NCBI GenBank assembly: GCA_035610365.1
Contig: CM069436.1
Location: 4,330,937-4,394,936 of the forward strand
From: Aquatica leii
Lineage: Eukaryota; Arthropoda; Insecta; Coleoptera; Lampyridae
Direction: 5' to 3'
Length of the DNA: 64,000 nt
The notes under the pieces were generated by a model, which saw nothing but the letters and a program-made list of their open reading frames with translations, was not told the DNA's origin and searched no databases. This document shows, one piece after another, positions 33,520 to 45,057 of the stretch. How positions within the stretch are numbered: position 1 is the stretch's first letter; each line of letters begins with the position of its first letter. The position numbers and the translations under genes are program-made.

Positions 33520-33890
33520 GACGACGGCATTTAAATATTGTTTTTTCGATGTGTGTTTTTTTGGCAAACTTTCAGTGTCAATCGTCCAATTTTGAAGTTT
33601 GGTTTCCATGCTGATTACCGCGTGCTTTCAGATGGAAGGAAGGCCCATAGCCAAAAGTGTGGGACTGTCAAGTGTCCTAGTTCCGTCAAAATTCCCTGTG
33701 GTATAAGAGTCTTCCGCTGCCTCTCTTTGCGTATCTGCTATGTGTTAATTCAGCCTGGTGTTGATCTTCCTACCGGTCTGTCCTATATATACTTTCCCAC
33801 AGCACCAGGGAATACTGTAAACTCCGGAATCTTAAAAGTTTCTTCTTGGGTTCTTTGGCTTTCGAGAGCAGGGTTGATATTTATTTAGCA
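33520..33890 (-). pseudogene. PLE family 3 GIY-YIG fragment
   Basis: The minus strand contains a GVYSIPWCCGKVYIGQTGR-type block at 33760-33820, the GIY-YIG entry, followed by a damaged continuation to about 33520. The G-Y and Y-I-G landmarks are kept. Confidence 0.7.
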
Positions 33891-33894
33891 GTGA

Positions 33895-34385
33895 ATCCTT
33901 AAATGTATACTAGAAATGCTGTTTTACTGGTCTCTCTATCGGTTGTCTTCGGATCGCGCTCAGAATGTTCTTCTTGTGGTATTCATTCTTTAGCAAAGCA
34001 CTTTGTAGATGTTTTATTTCCTCTTCACATATCACTTTTGCCCTCTTCACCAAGACGTGGAGCACTTCTACTTTCTTCATCGGGTGGTGGCGTGATTGCG
34101 TGGTTTTTAGGAAGCTTCATCTGCTGTTGGTATCGAAGATATTTTGATGGCATTTCTTGTGATCTTCTCGTAGGTGAGGTCCTCCATGAGAGCGTTTATT
34201 TTGGCCATATAGTCCGCTGTATCTATGACCACTGCGGCATTCGGTTGAAAGAACGATGATGTCCTTATCTCTCTTCTCTTGTAAGGCTCTTCTCCCTATT
34301 AAAATTTTTGCCTTTCTTCTAAATCCTTAACGCTTCTCTGTAGATCCTTGCCAAAAATGCCCGACTCTGGCAAGTGTCCTGATTC
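33895..34385 (-). pseudogene. PLE family 3 linker and tail, head-to-tail junction
   Basis: Near-duplicate of 30.83-31.39 kb. The tail of one copy (34285-34385) is followed at once, in transcription sense, by the linker of the next (33900-34260), which then runs into the GIY-YIG block at 33.8 kb. Confidence 0.6.
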
Positions 34386-35469
34386 CGCACAAGCGCATCA
34401 TATGTTATGGATCTTGTCACCACTGTATATAAGCATTTAGTAATTTTGGGTTTTAAATCTCGATTGTTTCTTCTATAGTTGCTTTTATCGTTGTTGTTTT
34501 CTATTTCTTTTGTTTAAGATTTCTCGATATTCATTTGTAAACATTATTATTTAATGTTTTCTTTGTTCTACTTTATTACAACTTTCACTTAGTCAGTCCA
34601 GTTCATTTTGTTTGATGTTTTGTCACGTCGCAGCTTTCCTTCTTCTCCTACTGCTAAATTGCCACCATGTTTTCAATTTTTGTAATATGTCTATATTAAA
34701 ATAGTTGCTTTCCTTTCAGTTTTTTGAACTATGTACATGTATTTTAATTTTTTCTTGCTTTGTCTATTTATATATAATATAAACCTGTTAATTTTGAACA
34801 AAAAGTGATAACATCAATCACGATTATTATAACCGACGGTTTCCTCATGTCCTATACGCCCGTTCAGTTCTTTCACACGCTAAACACTAATTTAAGTCTA
34901 TTGAGCGTTAAGAAACTTAATTTAGATTTAATGAATTGCTTTATACATTTATTATAAAAAAAACGTTTGCAAATACGCGTATCGTCGCAATTTTTTTCGT
35001 TTTCAATTTAATTTTTACTCTTCTCGTGTCAATGGCATTTGTCATTTCCTGTTATTATCTCCCACAATCCAGACACAACCTTGTGAATGCAAAAAAAAAC
35101 AACGTAAACGACTCATTGTCATCGTGAAAAGAAAATTAAAAAATTTGAATTTTTTCTCTAATTAAGAAAATTTAAACTTCACACAATCGCAACTAACTTC
35201 CATCTTATCGTATGAATATGAATAAAAACATCGCAGGAAACATTAGCATGTCGAAATGAATCATGTACCAAATTTCTTAGAGAAACCACTTAATGTAGCG
35301 AGGCGTTATTCATAATTTATTCCACGTTGCAATTATCCTATTGACATTCATGTAGTGTGAATTTAAATAGGATAATTATATTATATCGTCAAATAAATCG
35401 AAATTCTCTTCTCTATACGATTTTTTGATTAGGACAAAATCCACGCGAAGGACGACATAATAAAGATCG
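34386..35469. other. AT-rich stretch, no gene seen
   Basis: Nothing recognised except a short inverted repeat, AATTATCCTAT at 35331-35341 with ATAGGATAATT about 40 bp on. Confidence 0.35.
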
Positions 35470-35595
35470 TTTTAAATTGTTTGTGGGTGCAATGGTCAGA
35501 TCATGTTTATCTTGAATTAAAACAACAGAATAAAGTGATCCAAAATAGAGTTATCAAAGTCTGTACAGATTATAACTATATTACAAAAAAAAAAC
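35470..35595 (+). pseudogene. Possible LINE scrap
   Basis: The plus strand reads HVYLELKQQNKVIQNRVIKVC, similar to the Leu-x-x-Leu-Gln-Asn-Arg-x-Ile block near the end of many LINE RTs. It is only about 40 codons long. Confidence 0.35.
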
Positions 35596-35882
35596 AATAA
35601 TAAAACTGAGTACACCTCATGGGTTTTTTAATGATTTTGATGCGAAATATAATTTTGTCTAGAGCGTTTTGATTTCCTTTTCCTTTTTCCTGGAAAACCA
35701 CAGATCTGTGGCAAATAGAAACTTATACGAGACGGATTCTAAATTCTACCAGATTATACTACATTTCTGTGTCGTAGTTCACCAACTATATTATAAAACA
35801 TTATGTACAAAAAAAATTTAAATTACAACATAAATTAATTCAGTGTAAAATGATAAAGTGAAACCGAAAGTAGTTGAGAAAT

Positions 35883-36233
35883 TCAATGCATATTGTTTGC
35901 TACTAATTGTACCGAATGGTGAAGTTTTATTAGTTTTTGTGAAAAATATTTTGGAAAAACACACAAATATAAAGCACTTTGTATAATAACTGTCCTTGCA
36001 GGTAATTCTAAATCGTACGTGAACCAGGCAATATTTAGAGTAAATTCATTATTTATTTTTTCATTTTTACCATCCACATCAGCATTGCCATGAATCCCCA
36101 AATTCAGAACAAAAGAATGTCTTGGTATATTTTTCTTTACCAACCTAAGAAAGATTTGTATCTTTCTTACAGTTAGTTGACATTCAAGAATGTTTACTTT
36201 AGCTGAAATTGAACTTAGTCTGATGAACCTCAC
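35883..36233 (-). pseudogene. Possible LINE RNase H remnant
   Basis: A 116-codon minus-strand frame holds SFVLNLGIHGNADVDGKNEK, which fits the end of a LINE-type RNase H (the position of the W-x-P-x-H-x-G-I-x-G-N-E block). Support is weak because key residues differ. Confidence 0.35.
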
Positions 36234-37881
36234 AAATCATACATTTTATTTATCAGTTTTTTTGTAGATAAACTTTTCAATTATTTAGAATTTATAAAAT
36301 TTTGTCGATAAAATCAAGTCTTACTGGTTTTATCGTTTTGGCCATCTCTATGTAAACTAGACACAACTAGTTTTACCTAAATTGAAAAACTTATATAATA
36401 TATAATCTGTTGTGTGAACTCAGTTCTTCAACCGCTACCATTTTAAGTGGCTTATCTTTGTCCTAAATCATAATGTCATCGAGAATCAATGTAGTCTTTA
36501 TCAAAAACGTTATCCAAACCTTGAAAACTAATACTGCGATCTTAACGTAATAAAGTTTATATATTAATTAGACGTGATTTTGTTTGACAAACAATGTGTA
36601 ACGCTGTAAACCTTTAGTCATTTGTTTCCTCAAGGTAAACAGTTTACTTCCTATTTCATTTTTAATAAGTTTTCATAACTTTCACAAGCAAATATTACTC
36701 AATTAAAAGCAGTTGCTTAAACTACAAAATTATACATAAGTGTTGCGCTAATTACTAATTTTTTTGCACAAGGGCTGTACACTCAACTAAAATACTAAAC
36801 ATTTTTCAACCCTAGCACGTCTGGGATTATATTACGATCCGTTACGAAAATAGAAAGGCATTTAAATGCATTCTGTTCCTATGTCATCGTCTGGAGTTTT
36901 GTACTGGAGACAGACGCAACCCTTTTTTTGTATACAAAAGCCGGAAATAAAAAATAACTATAATTGAAAAAGCGTAATTATGCACCGAACGCATACGACG
37001 AGAACAATAAAAACAAAGGTTGTTGCGCCTAAAATAAAAACAAAAGCATAGCTACTTTGTTTAAATATGCACAATTTGTAAAAACAATAATAAATTAAAA
37101 CTAGGTCGTTAGGTTTCGAAGAAATACAAAACAAGATTACTCACCCTTTGTTACTGGTAAAAGAAAACGGTCACTAATTAATGTTATAAATAGTAATCCT
37201 AGTATGCACTTAAATGCATCCGCCATTATACGAATATTTAACAGTAACAATTGCACTACATACTACACAAACGAGGCCGATCGGCCAACTAATTTTAACG
37301 CAACATCAAAAACCAAACATGACTTCCTTTACACTGACATGACGTTCCTGCAACAACTAAACACGACATTAACTGCTGAGCGGCATCTCTTGTTTACAAA
37401 TCGAATTTACCTAATTCTACAAAAAACAGTGATTCACACATAAGCAGGTTTTTTGTTTCTACGTATTTCGTAAATATTAATTGATTATAATTTTATTTCT
37501 TCTACCATCCATCACAAATTTCAAAAATATTATTCTTGTAAATAACTTTTATATAAAAATTTACTACTATCGTATACAAACACAATGTTAATCTCTTTAT
37601 TTACAATATTTTCTCTTCTACTTTTTTTAAATAAAAAAGATTTTTTTTTTTAATTTTCAAATGCATTTCTGTTCATGCCACAAGACATTGTCGTATTATT
37701 ACTATATGTTTATCCTGCTTTATATCAAATTTTAAATATCTATAAATTTTAATGCCTACAATTTTATATTATATGTATATAGCTCTTCAAAGCTTTTGAT
37801 CAAACTCACTAATCTTAAAATTAAAATTTTCTATCAAATATGTCTTATAAACGTAATTTTGATTCAAACTAACTAATAAAA
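36234..37881. other. AT-rich stretch, no gene seen
   Basis: A 79-codon frame at 37204-37443 has no family resemblance. I see no repeat structure. Confidence 0.35.
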
Positions 37882-38302
37882 TGTAACGATTTTTAAGAAA
37901 AAGAATTTTATTATTAAAACTAATTTATTTAAACTACTAAAAATATTTTTGCTTATACTAAAAATATGTACACTTTTAAATTAACCGAACTAATTAAATC
38001 TAATAATATTTAATAAAAACACTTACACTAATTTATATCACTTACACGAAGATAAGATAAAGTCCGCGGATAGCTTCACACACTTGTTTACACTAAAGTC
38101 ACGTACAAGATTATTCTCCGTATATTTATCTACACACACGCGCTAACGACTTATTTATTTAGACTTGAATAATCTTCTTATGTTTGTTCCGTATATATAC
38201 ACATTTTGGTAATCCTTCTCGAGTGTTCCATATCTTTCGGTATACGTTCTAGAAGATGGATGGAATAACTTCGAGAAGGCTCTTGAATTTGTAGACGTTT
38301 CA
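37882..38302 (-). repeat. 3' LTR of Gypsy copy B
   Basis: 421 bp, beginning TGAAACG and ending CGTTACA on the minus strand. It matches the solo LTR at 9534-9982 in the TTCTAGAA, ATGTGTATATATAC, AAATAAGTCGTTAGC and GTTTTTATTAAATATTATTA blocks. The boundary to internal sequence is set by comparison with the solo copy. Confidence 0.85.
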
Positions 38303-38315
38303 CTGTCTCCTCCTT
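38303..38315 (-). other. Polypurine tract
   Basis: AAGGAGGAGACAG lies directly before the 3' LTR on the minus strand, where plus-strand DNA synthesis of LTR elements is primed. Confidence 0.6.
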
Positions 38316-38420
38316 AGGACTGTTCTGTCCCAGAACAGAAGACTGGATGCGACACCGGTAGAAGGGATCGTGGCGATAGCGGCAGCTTCCTCCATTTCGG
38401 CAACTTCCTTGACCATAAAA

Positions 38421-38978
38421 CTAACAGTCAATGGACTTTTCCTGGCTCAATATTCTTCTTGGTTGGTAACTACAGAACAACACTTGAACGCCTGTTCCTC
38501 GGAAGACGACCTCCAACATGTTTCGAACTGTCCTCCAATTCAGTTGATCTAAGCCACAACCAAGCTTGGGTACTGCCAATTTCTTTACATGGTGGAACTT
38601 CATTTTTCTCTTAAGATTCCATAATGTTCGCCACAGATTTTTGTATAACGGCTTGGTACGTGAGTATTTCTTGGTGACCAAATAGAAAACGAAGCGTCTG
38701 TCACCACGTAGTCCTAAAACTTTTCCGACTGCCGGTTGCTGTCTTCGTAATTCATCTAGCAACCCAAACTTCTTTTTAAACACGACTGCAACCGCTCTGG
38801 ACATGTCAAGATCCCCGCTCACGCAATGTGCGATGGCGTAATCTGTTTGTGTCTGGAACAAGTCTTGTTGTTCCTCGGTGGTAACTCCGAACCTAGCTTT
38901 TCCAGAACCTCCGTATAAGTTCATAAACTTCTCGAACTTCATTTCTTTGGTTTGATTTTTGGTTCTGCTGCTTATCAC
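38421..38978 (-). CDS. TARG1/OARD1-like macrodomain carried by a Gypsy element
   Basis: This 185-codon frame is open and intact. Residues about 38-170 form a macrodomain of the TARG1 (OARD1, ADP-ribose glycohydrolase) type: AIAHCVSGDLDMS (48-60), VVFKKKFG (65-72), VFYLVTKK (97-104), then VPKLGCGLDQLNW (136-148). From my knowledge of human OARD1, catalytic Lys84 and Asp125 would correspond to Lys103 and Asp144. The 41-residue spacing is the same without gaps. Family members remove ADP-ribose from acidic residues or deacylate O-acetyl-ADP-ribose. One difference is SRAVA in place of the usual glycine-containing loop after the first Met. No ATG opens it. The frame runs back into the integrase tail (RLAPFAGD) through about 40 linker residues, so it was probably the C-terminal part of the pol polyprotein. 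Confidence 0.85.
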   Translation of the reverse strand: MISSRTKNQTKEMKFEKFMNLYGGSGKARFGVTTEEQQDLFQTQTDYAIAHCVSGDLDMSRAVAVVFKKKFGLLDELRRQQPAVGKVLGLRGDRRFVFYLVTKKYSRTKPLYKNLWRTLWNLKRKMKFHHVKKLAVPKLGCGLDQLNWRTVRNMLEVVFRGTGVQVLFCSYQPRRILSQEKSIDC

Positions 38979-39003
38979 TCTGGTTCGGACCTGAACTTGC
39001 GTA

Positions 39004-40247
39004 TTGTGGTTATCGCCAGCAAACGGGGCTAGACGATTAGCTTGCTTCTAAGTGGTTTTCGGATGCGATATATGACGTCATTAATACGCTGCATGACTTC
39101 ATAGGGGCCCTCCCATTGCCTTTGCAGCTTCGGCGACAACTCACGTCTCCTTTGAGGATTATATAATCAGACCATATCGCCAGGTTGAAACCCACCATTT
39201 TGTGCCTTGACGTCATATATGTGTTCTTACGGACCTCTTCATGTACTTCGTCTAGCCTGTTGGTCAACTTGCTGACGTAATCTTCTCCACCAACTTCTTC
39301 TTTGGCCTGTGCTTTCGTGAACGGATGATCGGTATGCCATTAGGAAAAGGTGCAAGTGCTGATCCCAGTCTCTTTGGTGTTTGGACACTACCTTGGATAA
39401 GTACTTGCTCATTGTTCCATTCATCCGCTCAACCATGCCATCAGATTGAGGATGGAGAAGCGTCGTCCTAATTTTCTTAATTCCCAACAGTCGGCAAACT
39501 TCTTGAAACAGCCCAGACCCAAAGTTGCGACCTTGATAGGAGTGTAATTCCAGCGGGACTCCAAACCGGTAAAAAAAACTCTTATACTAATACGTCTGCG
39601 ACTGTAGCTACTTCTTTATTGGGTATGGCGTACGCCTCGGTCCATTTCGTGAAATAATCCATCGCCACCAAGATGTATTTATTTCCCGAATCGGATTCTG
39701 GAAACGGCCCTGCGATGTCAATCGCTACTCTTTCCAAAGGGCTTTCTACGTTGTATTGCTTCATGGGTGTTTTGCGCTTTCTCGCTGGACCATTTCCTGA
39801 TGCGCAGACTGTGCATTTACGGCATCATTTCATGACGTCCTCTTTGCAGTTCAACCAGTAGAATCGTTCTCGCACTTTATCCAACGTCTTCTTAATGTCA
39901 AAGTGTCCTCCTGATGTCCCATCGTAGAGATGCTTCAACACTTCTGCCACCCGGCTCTTTGGCACTACCAAATGTAATCTGTTTCCCGTGCCCTCGGCAC
40001 TTTTTAGGGATCGCTTAAGAAGACCGTCTTCTACTATCAAGGAGTCCCAATGCGCCCAGTACGCTTTGATGTTTGTGCCCAAAGCACTCACTTCTCCACA
40101 GGTTGGTCGTCGGCCGCTTTCTTTCCAGTCGAGGAGTAGTCTTATTTCAGAATCGTCTTTTTGTTCGCGATGTAACTGCTCAGGTTCCCACTCATCATCC
40201 AATCGCGAACAATGGCTACAGTCCGCCGGACATGGTCTTCTGGACAA
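39004..40247 (-). pseudogene. Integrase of Gypsy copy B
   Basis: In order on the minus strand: an HHCC-like zinc region (LKHLYDGTSGGHFD near 39900, CRKCTVCASG near 39800), and the core with AIDIAGPFPESDSGNKYILV and TKWTEAYAIPNKE. The catalytic Glu region follows (LLHPQSDGMVERMNG), then a helix KVVSKHQRDWDQHLH. The tail has GFNLA and a GPYEV plus DVIYRIR block. Stops and shifts lie near 39825, 39580 and 39240, and a deletion of about 30 bp near 39040 removes the VHID segment seen in copy A. From FAGD onward the frame continues into the macrodomain. Confidence 0.85.
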
Positions 40248-41709
40248 GGCATCAGCGTTCCGATGACTGCTTCCGGCACGGTGTTCTGTGTCATAGTCAT
40301 ACTCTTGCAGTCTCTTGATCCATCTTGATACTTGTCCTTCTGGGTTACGGAACTGCAGTAGCCATTTTAAAGCGGCGTGGTCTGTTCTCAGTCAAAATTT
40401 TCGTCCATACGAATATTTGTAGAAATGTTCGATGGACTTGATGACTGTTGACAGCTCCCTCCTAGTCACGCAATAATTTCTTTATGGCCTGGACAAAACC
40501 TTCTTCTTGTCCATCTTGAACCTGCGAAAAGACCGCGCTTATGGCCAGATTGCTTGCGTCGGTATTCAAAAAAAAATTTCCATCATCTCTTGGATAACTC
40601 AGAATCGGCGAAGTGACTAGGGCCTCTTTTAGTTAATGGAAAGAATTTTCGCAGTCTTCATTCCATCTAAATTCTGCTCTTTATTCCGTCAATTTTGTCA
40701 AAGGTTTGGCAATATTAGCAAATCCAGGTCTATAATAGGTGCCCAACCCAAGGAAACTTCGGACCTGATGTTGGTCGATTGGTCTTGGCCATGCTTGCAC
40801 TGCTCGGATTTTGTCTGGGTCAGCCTTTACTCCATCTCTAGATACCACGTGGCCAAAGTATTGCACTTCCTTCTTAAATACGTGGCACTTCTTTGGGCTC
40901 AGTTTGAGATTAGCCCCACGTAGTCGCTGGAACACTTCCTTCAAGTTGTTCAAGTGTTCTTCAAACGACCTTCCAACCACGATGACGTCGTCCACGTAAA
41001 CCAAGCACGTCTTCCAAGTCAATCCGCGCAAGATGGTCTCCATCAAACGCTCGAATGTTGCAGGAGCGTTACACAGGCCGAAAGGCATCACAGTGAACTG
41101 CCATAAACCAGTTCCGATCGTAAAAGCTATTTTTATGCGATCCTTGTGTTCCAATTCTACCTGACAGTATCCACTCTTTAAATCTAACGTAGAAAACTAC
41201 TGGGATCCTGACAGGGTGTCTAACGTATTGTCAATTCTGGGTAAAAGGTAGCTGTCCTTTTTGGTCACGTCGTTTAGCTGTCTGCAGTCTACGCAAAATT
41301 TCATTGATCCATGCTTCTTCTTTACGAGTACCACTGGGGATGCCCATGGGCAACTTGAAGGTTCAATTACGCCTTCTATCTCCATATCCGTAATTATTTG
41401 TTCGGCTTCCTCTCTTTTTACCAAAGAAAGTCTGCGTGGATGTTGTCGTACCGGGCGAGCGTCCCCGGTATTAATTTTATGTTTTACCACGTTAGTTCTT
41501 CCTTTGGAGCCACTCTCTAACGCGAACACATCTGGATACTCTTGGATCAACACTTTAACTTTAGAAAGCTGGTCTTGGCTGAGGTTTTGGCATTTGGTAG
41601 TAAAAATGTGTAGTAGTAGTAGATGTTGTGGACACTTTCTCGGCGACGTATCTTCGTTCCACTTCACGCATCTCGCAATTTGTGATACCGGCGTGCATTG
41701 GCCTACCAC
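40248..41709 (-). pseudogene. Reverse transcriptase and RNase H of Gypsy copy B
   Basis: RT begins near 41470 (RPVRQHPRRL), with GVIEPSSCPWASPVVLVKKK, FCVDCRQLNDVT and FGLCNAPATFERLME. The active site is LVYVDDVIVVGRSFEEHL at about 41000. The connection is FLGLGTYYRPGFANIAKPL. RNase H follows at 40640-40250 with a LNTDASNLAIS block, but it is disrupted. There is an in-frame stop at about 41196 and shifts near 41570 and 40680-40250. Family assignment is secure, activity is not expected. Confidence 0.9.
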
Positions 41710-42118
41710 GGTTTTTTTTTAACGTTACAGAATCTGAGTTGATGTTTAAGATCCTTACTGGCATCGTGTTCTTTACTCGTACTAAAGTTCTGCCAACGAG
41801 TAGTCCCTTTTCAACTAAGCCGCCCTCCATTGGTTCAATCGCACGTATGTAGCCTTCCCGGAGACTTCCATCCAGGCGTGCCATCACCACACTTTCATTC
41901 CTTGCAGGCAGAGTCACGTCTTCACTCAATAAGACTCGCACGGCTGCCTTCTCTGACGAATGAAAAGGAATTTCTTCATTGTCGATCTTCAGGACATCCT
42001 TCTTCATATCCAAATGGAACCCATACTTCTTTATCAAGTCCATTCCCAGGATAACTTCTTCCATGATGTCGGCTACCAGACGTGCATGGAGAAAGCAGAA
42101 GAGTTTGGTTCGACTCAT
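41561..42118 (-). pseudogene. Protease C-terminal part and spacer of Gypsy copy B
   Basis: The frame starts MSRTKLFCFLHARLVADIME and contains EVILGMDLIKKYG, the conserved C-terminal segment of retroviral-type aspartic proteases. The catalytic DTG/DSG region that should precede it is lost at the 5' truncation near 42125. The rest is a spacer leading to RT, with a frameshift in a TAC-rich run near 41600. Confidence 0.75.
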
Positions 42119-42149
42119 GTCCAGCGTGAGAAGACCAAGCTATGAATGG

Positions 42150-42665
42150 AAAATAATATATGTAAGGGTGGTACGCTCCGTTTTCCTGTATAAAATCCAG
42201 ACTGAGGTTAAAGCGCCACCTCGATATATTAGAGAAGATGCGGAGAAGGGTTGTTCTGAGAATGGCTGTGGCCTATAGGACAATGTCAACAAAAGCCCTC
42301 CTGGTGGTGCCATTCATTTTCGGACAGAATAAAGGAGAAGTGGCAGAAAAGACGGAAAAAAGCAAACGTTGGCATATAAACGCACGGGCTAATTAGTAGC
42401 GTCAGGGTTGAATCATCGTGTAGTTCAATTTCTGACAGGCCACGGGAGATTTGGTTCCTATCTCACAAGAATAAAAAAGAGAGACGATGCAAAACACGTC
42501 CTAGAGTGCTCAAGGTAGAAGTAAGATGGAAATATAAGAGAAAAATTGAAGACGGATAACTTAGAGAAGTTGGCAAGGCAGTGGAAAAAATCGAACGATG
42601 AGTTTTGGAAATTATGAAAAAGAAAGTAGAAGATTAAAATTAAAGATGAAAGCAAAGTGAAAGTC
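42150..42665 (+). pseudogene. 3' end of an R1/Jockey-like LINE (plus strand)
   Basis: The plus strand reads RVVLRMAVAYRTMSTKALLVV, the well-known RT thumb block of R1/I-type LINEs. A VQFLTGHGRFGSYLTRI block follows, typical of the zinc-knuckle approach, then KHVLECSR. Shifts and stops interrupt it. It abuts the truncated 5' side of the Gypsy element. Confidence 0.7.
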
Positions 42666-42729
42666 AAGTAAACAAGACCTTTCTCGCAAATAAAGAACAA
42701 AGTGCCAGTAAAAGGTTTCTACCTCCTGT

Positions 42730-43330
42730 AAAAAAAACTTTTAATGGTGGTAAGACGGCAACTATTATCACTGGCCTTATGGATGCTGTTGATCATCTTC
42801 AAACAGTATTAGTTTTTTTAAGAATTTAGCCCATATTAGTGCAACATCTACCATCAACGTTGTCACTATGGCTGAAACCGTTTTTCTTTTTGAAATTGTT
42901 CATTTTCTAGGATGTCTAGTGTATTTTAGTGCTTTCTCATTTTTAATGCTTTCTGCCATTATCAATATTTGTGTTTTGCCGTCTTAATTGTTCTTCATAT
43001 ATCGCTACTGCCAGGTGATCACCATAACCTATGATAGTTGTGTCTTTTGTCAGTTTTACTTTTAATATTGCGTTATAGAAAATGTTCCACAGAGTGGGAC
43101 TTCATATAAACCCCTACGGAACTTCACATGTTGTACGTATGTAGTGCTTCTGCTGGTCCTGTATATACTATATTCATCACGTAAGATTGGACGATGTTTA
43201 CCAAGTATGGAGTTATTTTTGCTTTATTTACTGATTCTATTATCTTATGGCATTGCATCGAATTGAAGGCGTTTTCTACAAGCGTAACCACTACGCAGAA
43301 ACCTTTTATATTATTTGTCGTTTACCAAAC
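42730..43330 (-). pseudogene. LINE reverse transcriptase fragment (minus strand)
   Basis: The minus strand contains VTLVENAFNSMQCHKIIE and IVQSYVMNIVYTGPAEA, then a degraded S-V-G/P-Q-G-S-x-L-G block, LWNIFYNAILKVKL and GYGDHLAV at the place of the YADD active site. A related piece lies at 49.05-49.72 kb. Confidence 0.65.
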
Positions 43331-44053
43331 AAAAACTTTTTTTTAACTATATCGTTATTCTATACTTAAACTCACATCTGAAAAAGCGTCCTGTTTTGAT
43401 CACCTAATACTTTGTTAAGAAAATGTCTTCTTAGAAACGTGTAAAATTTATAACTCATAACGAATTTTGTAAGTTCAAGGATTGCCATCCCGCACAGAAC
43501 ACTGCGTCACATAAGAAGCATTTTTAAGTATTCTTCATAACCGTGACTGCACCGCTCCACCGTTGTCAGGTGATCCAATTAAACATGCGCAAAATTACGT
43601 AAGCATCGTCATCTGGCGGAAAGAACGATAACTACAAAAATGCGCATGATCCTTTTTAAGCACGTGCTGGAGGTTAAACGTCGAGTTTTTGTGTATTTGT
43701 GTAGTGTTTGGTTTTCTTTGTGTTTTGCGAAATTTTATGGATATATAACGAAAGGTATTCGTAGTAGCTAACGTAAACAACACTAAATTAACTAAAATTT
43801 ATAAACATTTTGTATTAAAATTCCAGCGTTATAAAAACATCACACGTTTTCTTTGTTTTGATGCATTGGCATATGTCAATTCAATTGTTTTTGTGTACGA
43901 TGCATTTCAAAATCAATTTATGTGAGAAATTATTAAACGATGTTTCACAAATTATTAATGCAAAAAAAATTACTAAAGCGACATGTCTTAAAGGAATGCT
44001 TAAGATGTATTTTAGATTCGTCGTATTTTCTTTATTTCATAATTTCATTTACA
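43331..44053. other. AT-rich stretch, no gene seen
   Basis: A 68-codon frame at 43858-44064 has no recognisable family and overlaps the start of the hAT-like element. Confidence 0.35.
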
Positions 44054-45057
44054 CAGTGTTGTGACGTATCTAGATACAAGTATCTAGATAGAGTATCTAG
44101 ATACTTTTGGAGTATCTAGTTACATATCTAGATACACTGGACAAAATGTAACTGCATCTGTATCTAGATACATTTTTCGTAGTATCTGAGTGGTTTAGAT
44201 ACTTAGATACTTTTTCTAGCTCAAATTGTAAGTAGTAGTAAATTTTTTTACTAAACACCATGGTAGTTTTTTCTGTCAGTTTATCATGTACATTACAATT
44301 TGAATTTGGAGACTTTGTATTCGGTTTTTTATGACTGCAATTCTTTCAGCGTCGCCAATTTTAGTAGAATTCTGCCAAATTAAGAGATTTTATGAAGTAG
44401 CGGGTATTTTGTGGGTATTATAAACTGTTGTGGTATTTTGGGGAAAACCGTGTATGAACCTACATTTTATATAATCTAGTATTACTTGAGAAATGTGACT
44501 TTGTAGAACTATGAGTACAATATTATAGTCATTATGGAACTTTTATAGTTTATGCAGGGAATCACGACAAAGTCAATTGGCAACACTGAATTTCTTCATC
44601 AGCTCAAATAGAGCAAAGAAGTTAAGAAACTTTTTAGTGTTAGTTTATCTGCTATTAACTTTAAAACAAAATAAGCTTTATTTGTAAATTTGTATTTTTT
44701 TATGTGGTTAAGGTTGATAAGGTAATGTTTTGTTTAATACCCAGGCAGCACACTGACGTCATATGACGACACTGACACGTCTTAATGAAGTCTTGTAATT
44801 TTGACGTCAATGAAACGTAATGTGCTGCCTGGGATACAGTTCTTGTGTTTTTAGCTGAACCAAATAGACACTTTTTTAAAATTTTATTTCAAGATTTTGT
44901 TAAAAATGTATCTGACATGTATCTAGATACTCTCTTAAAGTATCTGTAACTGTATCTAGATACTTTTTTTGAAAAAGTATCTTGTCTGTATCTAGATACA
45001 ATTTATGAAAAGTATCTGTATCTAGATACTAGAAAAAAAGTATCTGTTACAACACTG
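44054..45057. mobile_element. hAT-like non-autonomous DNA transposon, 1.0 kb
   Basis: The ends are inverted repeats CAGTGTTGTGAC and (reverse-complemented) CAGTGTTGTAAC. CATTTACA, an 8-bp target duplication, flanks it (44046-44053 and 45058-45065). Near both ends the palindrome GTATCTAGATAC and its variants recur many times, at least eight copies, a likely transposase-binding array. There is no transposase. A 94-bp MITE is nested inside. Confidence 0.88.
44740..44833. mobile_element. 94-bp MITE nested in the hAT-like element
   Basis: Ends are inverted repeats starting CCCAGGCAGCACA, with TGACGTCA-like internal parts. ATA flanks both sides, a possible 2-3 bp target duplication. Confidence 0.6.

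Larger units (their letters stand above)
37882..42125 (-). mobile_element. Gypsy-type element with a macrodomain, 5' end missing (copy B)
   Basis: On the minus strand the order is protease C-terminal part, reverse transcriptase, RNase H, integrase, macrodomain, polypurine tract and 3' LTR. Gag, the protease active site and the 5' LTR are missing. The element stops near 42125, where plus-strand LINE sequence begins. Frames are broken at several places but the protein text is clear, so decay is moderate. It is related to the Gypsy at 2.8-6.4 kb, which has no macrodomain. Confidence 0.9.

Noticed and set aside
41261..42278. Several plus-strand open frames over the Gypsy pol region
   Set aside because: They are shadows of the minus-strand protease and RT.
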